A stretch of 64,000 nucleotides of DNA from Fervidobacterium pennivorans DSM 9078 (GTDB taxonomy: Bacteria > Thermotogota > Thermotogae > Thermotogales > Fervidobacteriaceae): assembly GCF_000235405.2 (NCBI RefSeq), contig NC_017095.1:496001-560000 (forward strand), given 5' to 3'. Shown here piece after piece: positions 55,232 to 62,088 of this stretch. The position numbers and the translations under genes are program-made. The notes beneath the pieces are model-generated. The model was given only the letters and a program-made list of their open reading frames with translations, searched no databases and was not told the DNA's origin. Position 1 is the first letter of the stretch. Every line of letters begins with the position of its first letter.

Positions 55232-56149
55232 TTATTTTCTACACAGAGAAGAAATATATTTCGAACCATCGTCAGGAAAAACGGTGGCAACGCGCTGTAA
55301 ACCATATTTTTCTTTAACTAATATACTTGCGATTAGATTAGCAGCGGACGATATTCCCACAAATATTCCTTCCTTCCAAAGCTTAGAAGTCCATCTTATA
55401 GCTTCTTCGTCATCTACCTGAATTATTTCATCTACCAGCTGTAAATCTAAAATTTTAGGTACGAATCCAGCACCGATGCCTTGGATTCTGTGTTTACCTG
55501 GCGTTCCCCCGGTTATAACCGGTGATTGTAAGGGTTCTACACCTATAATTTTGATTTCAGAACAAAAGTTTTTCAGAAACTTTCCAACACCTGTTATTGT
55601 TCCACCGGTTCCGATACCCGCTACAAAGGCATCTAACTGAAAATCCATTTGGCTTAACAACTCTGGTCCAGTTGTCACAAAATGTGCATTGACGTTTTCA
55701 GGATTTTCAAATTGATTTGGCATGAACGCAGATTTTGTTGAAACAATCTCAAGCGCTTTTTCTACCGCCTTTGACATGTTTTCAGTAAGGATTACATCTG
55801 CACCTAAACTTGTCAATATTTGACGTCGTTCAACCGAAACAGTTTCTGGCATTGTAATGATTGTTTTTAGACCAAGTCTTGAACCTATCCAAGCGAGGGC
55901 AATTCCCGTATTACCACTGGTCGGCTCAACAATGATAGTATTGGGATTTATTAATCCATTCTGTATAGCCTTTAGAATCATAAAGTATACTGGTCTGTCT
56001 TTAATACTACCGGTTGGGTTATTTCGCTCAATCTTAACATAAATAGAGTATTTCTCCAGATAAACAAGAGGAGTCTTTCCAACGATTATATTTCGAAACA
56101 AACGGAGATATTCAGATAGTAACCGATTGCTGAGACATTCGTTCGTCAC
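55232..56149 (-). CDS. cysK: Cysteine synthase (O-acetylserine sulfhydrylase)
   Basis: PLP enzyme of fold II that makes cysteine from O-acetylserine and sulfide. ERNNPTGSIKDRPVYFM holds the PLP lysine, then EPTSGNTGIALAW, GIGTGGTITGVG (phosphate loop) and GISSAANL. 305 residues. GTG start at 56149, 7 bases after GGAGG, overlapping the cysE stop by four bases. With cysE it forms the complete two-step route from serine. Confidence 0.94.
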   Translation of the reverse strand: MTNECLSNRLLSEYLRLFRNIIVGKTPLVYLEKYSIYVKIERNNPTGSIKDRPVYFMILKAIQNGLINPNTIIVEPTSGNTGIALAWIGSRLGLKTIITMPETVSVERRQILTSLGADVILTENMSKAVEKALEIVSTKSAFMPNQFENPENVNAHFVTTGPELLSQMDFQLDAFVAGIGTGGTITGVGKFLKNFCSEIKIIGVEPLQSPVITGGTPGKHRIQGIGAGFVPKILDLQLVDEIIQVDDEEAIRWTSKLWKEGIFVGISSAANLIASILVKEKYGLQRVATVFPDDGSKYISSLCRK

Positions 56150-56865
56150 ATTAATACCTCCTCTAAGTTGTTTTCATTTCTGAAACAAAGTCCATCAGAC
56201 CCTTCACCGTCTTTGTGTATTGCAGAGTGAGATAGATGAGGGTTTGCATTTTCTGTGTTATTTTTAAAAACAATACGTGCAGGAATTCCAACAGCGGTTG
56301 CATCTTTTGGAACATCAGAAATAACAACACTGTTCGCGCCTATTTTGGCGTTGTCACCGATATACACTGGTCCAAGCACTTTTGCGCCTGCTCCGATTAT
56401 CACATTCCTCCCAACGGTTGGATGGCGTTTTCCTTTTGTTATGTATTTTGCACCAAGAGTAACACCATGATACAGTACTGTACCACTACCGACTACCGCT
56501 GTTGAACCGATAACGAGACCTGCCCCGTGGTCTATTACAACCCCCGGTTCTAACAGTGCAGCTGGATGAATATCAACGGTGTACAATATTCGATTGATAT
56601 GGTATATTAGATAAGCTAAGAACTTGAAACCCGACACGTAAAGCGCATGCGAAATTCTGTAAAGTCTTAACGCTCTGAAACCAGCGTGGAAGAGATACTG
56701 GTAGGAACTTTCGAAAGAGGGATCTAAACGTCTTAGGTATTCTTTGTCAAGCTTAATAGCCCTACTCGCATTAATTATCTCTGCTGTGAGCTTTTTAAAT
56801 TTTCTGAAATCTACCAAAAGATGCACCCCATTACAACCACTCTCCATCCATGTGAATTTACTCAC
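56146..56865 (-). CDS. cysE: Serine O-acetyltransferase
   Basis: First step of cysteine synthesis: acetyl-CoA plus serine gives O-acetylserine. Helical N-terminus with RISHALYVSG, then the left-handed beta-helix of hexapeptide repeats with DIHPAALLEPGVVIDHGAG, the loop GTVLYHGVTLG and KRHPTVGRNVIIGAGAKVLG (in blocks). The start is uncertain between GTG 56865, ATG 56847 and GTG 56826; none has a good SD. The C-terminal tail after the helix (HLSHSAIHKDGEGSD) is longer than usual. Coupled to cysK. Confidence 0.93.
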   Translation of the reverse strand: MSKFTWMESGCNGVHLLVDFRKFKKLTAEIINASRAIKLDKEYLRRLDPSFESSYQYLFHAGFRALRLYRISHALYVSGFKFLAYLIYHINRILYTVDIHPAALLEPGVVIDHGAGLVIGSTAVVGSGTVLYHGVTLGAKYITKGKRHPTVGRNVIIGAGAKVLGPVYIGDNAKIGANSVVISDVPKDATAVGIPARIVFKNNTENANPHLSHSAIHKDGEGSDGLCFRNENNLEEVLM

Positions 56866-56910
56866 TTAGGTCAGACTAAGTATAGGGTATCATAACATTC
56901 CAAATTTGTC
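56864..56910 (-). promoter_or_regulatory. cysE promoter region with a palindrome
   Basis: On the minus strand, a consensus TTGACA (plus-strand TGTCAA at about 56908) is followed by a weak -10. A palindrome ACTTAG-N6-CTAAGT (56864-56881) lies at or just after the expected transcription start, next to the possible GTG start, and could be an operator. Confidence 0.4.
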
Positions 56911-56973
56911 AAGCATGGAAGAAAAACCTTTAGATTCTTAAAAAGTTCACTTAAGAATAACAGAAACTCACTC

Positions 56974-57003
56974 TTGAAATTTTTGATAACTTTGTGGTAT
57001 AAT
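56974..57003 (+). promoter_or_regulatory. Promoter of the perR gene
   Basis: TTGAAA (56974-56979), 18-base spacer, extended -10 TGGTATAAT (TATAAT 56998-57003). The -10 lies inside the left arm of an inverted repeat described separately. Confidence 0.65.
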
Positions 57004-57037
57004 AGACTTGGACATTGTAAAAGGTTATACCAAAGTT
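56988..57037. promoter_or_regulatory. Inverted repeat over the perR promoter (candidate operator)
   Basis: AACTTTGTGGTATAAT (56988-57003) faces GGTTATACCAAAGTT (57023-57037); the right arm reversed reads AACTTTGGTATAACC. The arms match at 13-14 positions with one gap. The left arm covers the -10 box. It could be an autoregulatory site for PerR or a leader hairpin; it is not a classical PerR box. Confidence 0.45.
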
Positions 57038-57052
57038 CAAGGAGGAGGCGTG

Positions 57053-57487
57053 ATGGTAAAAAGTGATGTGAAAGACGTGAAAAGCGAGATACGCGAGTTG
57101 TTGAAAGAAAAAGGTGTAAAACCTACTGTTCATCGAGTGGAGATTTTAGAATACCTTAGTAAGACTTACTCACATCCTTCGGCAGATGATATTTATGAGC
57201 ACTTTGTTAAAGAGCAAAGACTATCAGTGCTTTCAAGGGCAACTGTATACAACACACTTAGAGCTCTGGCAGAGGCTGGATTGGTCAAAGTAATCATTAC
57301 TCCCGATGCTATAAGATACGATTTCGCAAAGGAAAATCACCACCATTTTTACTGCACACAATGTAAAAAGATATACGATGTTGAACTTAACGTTGAGCTT
57401 CCTAACATTAGCAAAGTTGATGGTCATGAAGTTCGAAATGTGCAACTCGCATTGGTAGGTGTGTGCAAAAGCTGTTTAAATCGCTGA
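57053..57487 (+). CDS. perR: Fur-family regulator, PerR type
   Basis: 144 residues: winged helix (VLSRATVYNTLRALAEAGLV) and a dimerisation domain. Structural zinc pairs are CTQC (Cys101/104) and CKSC (Cys138/141). The regulatory-metal ligands fit peroxide-sensing PerR rather than Fur: His41, Asp90 in RYDF, His96-98 and Asp109 in KIYD. PerR represses oxidative-stress genes until iron-bound His is oxidised by peroxide. The rubrerythrin and superoxide reductase genes follow, separated only by an IS. ATG 57053 after AAGGAGGAGG. Confidence 0.9.
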   Translation: MVKSDVKDVKSEIRELLKEKGVKPTVHRVEILEYLSKTYSHPSADDIYEHFVKEQRLSVLSRATVYNTLRALAEAGLVKVIITPDAIRYDFAKENHHHFYCTQCKKIYDVELNVELPNISKVDGHEVRNVQLALVGVCKSCLNR

Positions 57488-57514
57488 TAATGTACCAGTT
57501 TTTCAGATATTTTT

Positions 57515-57547
57515 GTTCATCTGTCCTCTGTCAAGGGAAGATGAACA
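57515..57547 (+). terminator. Hairpin after perR
   Basis: GTTCATCT (57515-57522) pairs with AGATGAAC (57539-57546), with further inner pairing. The following bases TTGTAAAAAA are not a good U-tract, so it may be a weak terminator or an RNA-processing hairpin. Confidence 0.45.
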
Positions 57548-57560
57548 TTGTAAAAAATTC

Positions 57561-58619
57561 GATAGTGTTAACTTGTAGTGATGAAAGAGTGTAATTGTGA
57601 AAGAATGCGATTGATATTGCCATTGTGCGTTTTCCAAAGATTCTTCACTACACAAAATCCTTGAATATATTTCGCTAAGTTCTTCGTATTCTTCAGCCCT
57701 CGCTTGAGTCGGAAAAAGTCTTTCAACAATGAAAACTTAGATTCACATTGATTGTTTTTACCGAGCGGTACCACTACGTGATTGATATTTCTGAACAACA
57801 GCTTTACTGCACTTTCATATGCACCAAGTCCATCAGTAATAAGTTCAATGTTTCTAGGTTTTGAATTACCAAAGAACTTCTCGAGCAATACTTTGACTTG
57901 TCCCATATCACGATACTTTGAGACATGCCAACAAAGAATTAAGTTAGTTTCGTGATCAACTAATAGCCAAACATAGTACTTTTGTTCTTTGAACACAAGA
58001 ACAGTTTCATCAGCATGAACTGAGAAAACATTTTCGATGGTAAATGTTGGAAAAAGTACAGAGAATAAAGTACACAATTTAATAACCCATTTGTATATGG
58101 TGACATGAGATACTTTGATATTAAGAGAATGAGCAAGAGAGCGATAAGACATATTGTGTTTCATATACAAAACAAAAGCCTTTAAGACGAAAAAGATAGG
58201 GAAGCGGAAATATTTAAATTTCTCAGGAATAAGGGTGACTGGTTCGGGGAGGTTAAAAGGTACTCTATCTTTGGTACGACAAGCTCTACAACGGAAGACA
58301 ACGAAAGAGCGACGGACTTTGTAAATTTGCATAGATTTACCACAAGAAGTGCATTTGGGATAAGGGAAAGGGAAGTTTTTGCGTTTTTGAGAATGGGAGA
58401 GTTTGAAAGAATGATGGCAGAGTTTGCAAAGGAATTGTTGGTTACCGTATTTGTCATGACCGTTTTTGTATAAGCTGGTGGAACCGCATTTTGGACAAGA
58501 GAGCGTTGAGTTGTTCATATCGGGATACCTCCTTTGTCGAGAGTTGGTTGGGGGGTGTCCCCTCTTTATAAGGATAATGCGGTTTTTGGAAAGTTTCAAT
58601 ACTTTTAGTTAACATTATC
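57561..58619 (-). mobile_element. IS6-like insertion sequence, copy 2
   Basis: Same 1059-bp element and ends as copy 1 at 41960. The target duplication is AAAAATTC (57553-57560 and 58620-58627). It lies between perR and the rubrerythrin gene, 12 bases before that gene's SD, in the same orientation as copy 1. Confidence 0.95.
57568..58518 (-). CDS. IS transposase, zinc-ribbon DDE type (copy 2)
   Basis: 316 residues, intact. It differs from copy 1 at four residues or so: Gln for His and Pro for Ser near the second zinc stretch, and Arg for Cys and Gln for His close to the C-terminus. The catalytic residues are unchanged, so both copies may be active. ATG 58518 by analogy with copy 1. Confidence 0.9.
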   Translation of the reverse strand: MNNSTLSCPKCGSTSLYKNGHDKYGNQQFLCKLCHHSFKLSHSQKRKNFPFPYPKCTSCGKSMQIYKVRRSFVVFRCRACRTKDRVPFNLPEPVTLIPEKFKYFRFPIFFVLKAFVLYMKHNMSYRSLAHSLNIKVSHVTIYKWVIKLCTLFSVLFPTFTIENVFSVHADETVLVFKEQKYYVWLLVDHETNLILCWHVSKYRDMGQVKVLLEKFFGNSKPRNIELITDGLGAYESAVKLLFRNINHVVVPLGKNNQCESKFSLLKDFFRLKRGLKNTKNLAKYIQGFCVVKNLWKTHNGNINRILSQLHSFITTS

Positions 58620-58643
58620 AAAAATTCAAGGGGAGGTGTGAAC

Positions 58644-59147
58644 ATGAGGGATATGACGAAAAAGTTCCTTGAAGATGCATTTGCGGGCGAGTCCATGGCA
58701 CACATGAAGTATCTCATTTTTGCAGATGAGGCTGAAAAATCCGGATTTAAGAAGTTAGCAAAGCTCTTTAAAGCCATTGCTTATGCAGAATTCGTTCATG
58801 CTAGAAACCACTTCAAAGCGCTCAAGAAGTTGGGAGATAATCCAGTCAACATCCAGTCCTGTATTGCAGGTGAAACATTCGAAGTAGAGGAAATGTATCC
58901 TGTTTACAACGAAACAGCGAAGTTGCAAGGGGAAAAAGAAGCACAAATCAGCACATACTATGCGTTGGAGGCGGAAAAAATTCACGCTGAAATGTATAAG
59001 AAAGCGCTTGAGCTTGTAAACGCAGGAAAGGACTATGAAGCTGAGAAAATCTACATTTGTTCAGTGTGTGGTTATACAACTGAAGAAGAGGCACCAGAAA
59101 AGTGCCCAGTGTGTGGTGCTCCAAAATCAGCATTTGTTGAATTTTAA
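58644..59147 (+). CDS. Rubrerythrin
   Basis: Anaerobe peroxidase that reduces hydrogen peroxide with electrons from rubredoxin. A four-helix di-iron domain (AHMKYLIFADEAEKSG, ALEAEKIHAEMYKKALE) is followed by a C-terminal rubredoxin-like Fe(Cys)4 domain, CSVCGYTTEEEAPEKCPVCG. 167 residues, slightly short for the family. Start at ATG 58644, 7 bases after GGAGG; a GTG at 58638 lies too close. Its upstream region is now IS DNA. Confidence 0.93.
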   Translation: MRDMTKKFLEDAFAGESMAHMKYLIFADEAEKSGFKKLAKLFKAIAYAEFVHARNHFKALKKLGDNPVNIQSCIAGETFEVEEMYPVYNETAKLQGEKEAQISTYYALEAEKIHAEMYKKALELVNAGKDYEAEKIYICSVCGYTTEEEAPEKCPVCGAPKSAFVEF

Positions 59148-59186
59148 ATCTTCACACCTATGGAACCCATGAAAGGGGGTTAAAAA

Positions 59187-59543
59187 ATGATAGGTGATTT
59201 TGTGAAATCAGGAGATTTTAAAGGTGAAAAGCACGTCCCTGTAATCTGTGCTCCAGACAAGGTCAAGAAAGGCGAATGGTTTGAAGCTGAAGTATCTGTG
59301 GGAAAAGAAATTCCGCACCCAAACACAGTTGAACACCATATTGCCTGGATAGAACTTTATGCAATGCCAGAAGGCGCACCATACATATTGAGAATTGGAA
59401 GATACGAATTCTCACCAACGCTCGAAGAACCCATCGTCAAAGTCAAAATAAGACTTGAGAAAACATCAAAGCTAATAGCCTTATCCTACTGTAATCTCCA
59501 CGGTCTTTGGGAAGGTTCCACCGACGTTGTTGTAGAAGAATAA
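59187..59543 (+). CDS. Superoxide reductase (neelaredoxin)
   Basis: One-iron superoxide reductase, class II, 118 residues: turns superoxide into hydrogen peroxide without making oxygen. Iron ligands and the catalytic loop: Glu14-Lys15-His16 (GEKHVP), His44 in PHPNTVEHH, His50/51, and Cys102/His105 in YCNLHGLW. The N-terminal desulforedoxin domain is absent, as in neelaredoxins. The peroxide made can be removed by the adjacent rubrerythrin, with rubredoxin supplying electrons. ATG 59187 after AAAGGGGG. Confidence 0.94.
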   Translation: MIGDFVKSGDFKGEKHVPVICAPDKVKKGEWFEAEVSVGKEIPHPNTVEHHIAWIELYAMPEGAPYILRIGRYEFSPTLEEPIVKVKIRLEKTSKLIALSYCNLHGLWEGSTDVVVEE

Positions 59544-59572
59544 GAATAATAGGTTTCCAATAAGTTAGCTTA

Positions 59573-59595
59573 AAGCCCCCTGGTCCAGGGGGCTT
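59573..59595. terminator. Bidirectional terminator
   Basis: AAGCCCCCTGG T CCAGGGGGCTT, an 11-bp perfect stem between the superoxide reductase gene and the convergent DUF554 gene. The plus-strand tail is TGTTATATTT. Confidence 0.8.
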
Positions 59596-59603
59596 GTTAT
59601 ATT

Positions 59604-60293
59604 TCATTGTTTAAAGAGCATTGTTAGAAACGTAAGTATCGGGGAAACCAAAAGTGCCGGTAAGTAATTCCCCACCTTCGTATCTTTTATCTCAAGTATC
59701 CTCAGACCTATTCCAAAGACCATCAAACCACCGGCTGCAACAAGGTCATTTAGATACATCGGGTCTGTCAAAAAGGTTAGTAGTCCTGCAAAGAGTGTTA
59801 TTCCACCTTGGACTACCAACACACTGACAGCGGAGAGCATCACTCCAAGCCCATAGGTTGACGAAAGAACGATAGACGAGACAAAGTCAAGCAGTGACTT
59901 TGTGTAAATAAGACTGCCATCACCTTTGAGACCTGCAGTTATGGAACCAACAATTGTCATAGGTCCTACAAGGAACAACAGTGAAGAAGTCACAAATCCA
60001 GTTGAAAAATCGCCTTCTTTGATGTTATCTCCAATTGCTTTTAACTTGCCTTCTATATTAAAAAATTCGCCGAACACACCACCCAGAACCATGGAAAACA
60101 ATACTATTAAAAAATTATTTGCACCTAGAATCATCTTTGAACCTATTCCAATCGTCGATAAACCAACGGCTATAAATAAGACTTTCTTGTATCTTTCCGA
60201 TATACCTTTCCTAAAGAAGAAACCAATAGAACTACCAAGAACAACGGCAACGGCATTTACAGCTGCTGGTATCAAACCTGTTACGTTTGCCAT
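59604..60293 (-). CDS. DUF554 family membrane protein
   Basis: 229 residues with about seven hydrophobic segments. Conserved blocks: AAVNAVAVVLGSSIGFFFRKG, AVGLSTIGIGSKM, FLVGPMTIVGSI and AAGGLMVFGIGLRILEIKDTKVGNYLPAL (in part). Function unknown; transporter-like. ATG 60293 behind GGGGGGG, 8 bases away. The gene is alone on its transcript apart from the possible upstream small gene. Confidence 0.85.
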   Translation of the reverse strand: MANVTGLIPAAVNAVAVVLGSSIGFFFRKGISERYKKVLFIAVGLSTIGIGSKMILGANNFLIVLFSMVLGGVFGEFFNIEGKLKAIGDNIKEGDFSTGFVTSSLLFLVGPMTIVGSITAGLKGDGSLIYTKSLLDFVSSIVLSSTYGLGVMLSAVSVLVVQGGITLFAGLLTFLTDPMYLNDLVAAGGLMVFGIGLRILEIKDTKVGNYLPALLVSPILTFLTMLFKQ

Positions 60294-60330
60294 ATTCAAA
60301 TCCCCCCCTAGTTTTCAAAGGTTATTCATC

Positions 60331-60744
60331 CTAGAAAGGCAAATAAATTGCAAAATTGATAAAGCTTTTAGGTTTATCAAGTAAGTCTTTTCCGCCAGCT
60401 TCAAGAGAAAACGTTACGTAGTTTATACCACTTATTCGAAAGTCGTAACCTACTGACAAAAATAGGTTTAAATTTGACCTGTAAGGTAGATAAAAACCAG
60501 GCGATACATATAACCCTTGTGTCTGTTTGGAAGATAATCTAAGACCAAATGATACATAGTTAACTCCTAAGTCGGCGAAAATATAAGAATAAGAATCATT
60601 CGACATCCTTAACTCGATTCCGACAAAATTCTCAACGTTTAGAAACACAAAGACTTTCGAAACAGCGGTGTTTCCGAATGTACTAGAAGAAAAAGGCAGA
60701 AGCATAATGACGAGTAAAGTAAACAATAACCCCATTTGTTTCAC
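60331..60744 (-). CDS. Small secreted beta-rich protein, unknown
   Basis: 137 residues: signal peptide MKQMGLLFTLLVIMLLPFSS then STFGNT. The mature part consists of alternating hydrophobic strands (VFVFLNVENFVGIELRM, YIFADLGVNYVSFGLRL, LNLFLSVGYDFRISG) and ends in FINFAIYLPF, a terminal aromatic residue as in outer-membrane barrel proteins. This suggests an outer-envelope (toga) protein; inference only. GTG 60744 after GGAGGTGAAGG. Confidence 0.6.
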   Translation of the reverse strand: MKQMGLLFTLLVIMLLPFSSSTFGNTAVSKVFVFLNVENFVGIELRMSNDSYSYIFADLGVNYVSFGLRLSSKQTQGLYVSPGFYLPYRSNLNLFLSVGYDFRISGINYVTFSLEAGGKDLLDKPKSFINFAIYLPF

Positions 60745-60773
60745 AGTACCTTCACCTCCGTTTAACTGTTTAT

Positions 60774-61895
60774 TTATTCAAAACTTTCGATTAAGGCGTT
60801 ATATAATGCATTGTGTAATCGCTTGTCTGTCGCCTTTGGAAGAATCATATATCTATCTGGTTCAACCATTTTTGCGATTACTTGCGCGGCTTTCATAAGT
60901 ATTGAAAGTGTTATTTTTCTTTGCTTTTCGACAGCAGCACGCATGATTCCTGGGAATGCCAGTAAGTTATTTACTTGGTTTGGATAATCGGACCGACCTG
61001 TCGCAACTATAAATGCCCCATTTTCATAAGCGACTTCAGGTGCTATTTCGGGTGTTGGATTAGCAAGAGCAAATATTATAGGCTTCCGTGCCATTCGCTT
61101 AATATCCTCACCTGTCAAGATATTGCCCTTTGAAACTCCGATGAAGGCATCAGCTTCCTTCAAACACTCTCTAAGAGTTGCAGAACTGTTGCTTGGATTT
61201 GTAAGTCTTGCAATTTCCAAATGGTATTTATGAAGTGATGTCTTTTCGTTCAATAAACCGTTGATATCACAAGCAAAAATATTCTTTGCTCCAAATTCGA
61301 GAAGAAGTTTTACTATATTGTAGCCAGCAGCACCTATACCGTTTACTACAATTTTCACATCTGATATTCTTTTATCTGCCAATTTCAAAGCATTTAACAA
61401 CCCAGCTACCACAACGACGGCTGTTCCTTGTTGGTCATCGTGAAATATGGGAATAGTCACTTCCCTATCGAGGCGGTTTAATATATCAAAACATCTTGGA
61501 GCAGATATGTCTTCTAAATTTATTCCTCCAAAAGAAGGTTCAAGAGCCTTTACAATGTTTACTATTTCCTCTACATTTTGAGTGCCAAGACATATTGGAA
61601 ACGCATCCAAATTTCCGAATTCTTTAAAAAGCATAGCTTTTCCTTCCATAACTGGTAAAGCACCGTAAGGACCTATGTTGCCAAGACCAAGGACCGCACT
61701 CCCATCACTTACAACCGCTATTGTATGTTTGCGTCTTGTATATATAAAGCAATGTTCTGGGTTTTTTGCACATTCGAGTGCAACCTCCGCTACTCCAGGT
61801 GTGTAGAGATATTTTAAGTTATCTTCAGTAACTTCCAAGGGTGTGGTTATCCTGTATTTTCCTTGTAAAAGCTTGTGAATATCTAAAGGTCCCAC
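60774..61895 (-). CDS. NAD(P)-dependent malic enzyme
   Basis: Oxidatively decarboxylates malate to pyruvate. Short single-domain bacterial type, 373 residues: YTPGVAEVA, VSDGSAVLGLGNIGPYGALPVMEGKA (in part) with the catalytic Lys, EDISAPRCFDIL and DDQQGTAVVV metal site, the nucleotide loop GIGAAGYNI, and FALANPTPEIAPE. No phosphotransacetylase-like extension. GTG 61895, 10 bases after GGAGG. Divergent from the GGDEF-EAL gene. Confidence 0.93.
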   Translation of the reverse strand: MGPLDIHKLLQGKYRITTPLEVTEDNLKYLYTPGVAEVALECAKNPEHCFIYTRRKHTIAVVSDGSAVLGLGNIGPYGALPVMEGKAMLFKEFGNLDAFPICLGTQNVEEIVNIVKALEPSFGGINLEDISAPRCFDILNRLDREVTIPIFHDDQQGTAVVVVAGLLNALKLADKRISDVKIVVNGIGAAGYNIVKLLLEFGAKNIFACDINGLLNEKTSLHKYHLEIARLTNPSNSSATLRECLKEADAFIGVSKGNILTGEDIKRMARKPIIFALANPTPEIAPEVAYENGAFIVATGRSDYPNQVNNLLAFPGIMRAAVEKQRKITLSILMKAAQVIAKMVEPDRYMILPKATDKRLHNALYNALIESFE

Positions 61896-61976
61896 TTGTC
61901 ATGCACCTCCTGCTATATGACCAAAAAGCAAATCAAGGATGATTCTCTGTTTTTATTCTATTTTTGTACTTTTTCC

Positions 61977-62016
61977 CGTTCTTTTTCCCAATAATTCGTT
62001 CTTTTTCCCAATAATT
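61977..62016. repeat. Perfect 20-bp tandem direct repeat
   Basis: CGTTCTTTTTCCCAATAATT occurs twice in a row (61977-61996, 61997-62016), with a partial third copy of CTTTTTCCC just before. It lies between the divergent malic enzyme and GGDEF-EAL genes, about 10 bases before a plus-strand extended -10 (TGATATAAT, 62023-62031). Confidence 0.9.
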
Positions 62017-62022
62017 ATGATA

Positions 62023-62031
62023 TGATATAAT
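62023..62031 (+). promoter_or_regulatory. Extended -10 promoter for the GGDEF-EAL gene
   Basis: TGATATAAT (TATAAT 62026-62031). The -35 position falls within the tandem repeat and is not a consensus hexamer, so an activator bound at the repeat may be needed. Confidence 0.5.
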
Positions 62032-62088
62032 TACCTTTAGAACTGGTTCCAAGTGGTGTATTACCGATTTTCAAAAGAGGTGATATAT

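Noticed and set aside
55071-55421. 116-codon plus-strand ORF
   Set aside because: It has no SD, runs through the strong promoter and the terminator hairpin and then antisense into cysK; the small-RNA reading explains the region better.
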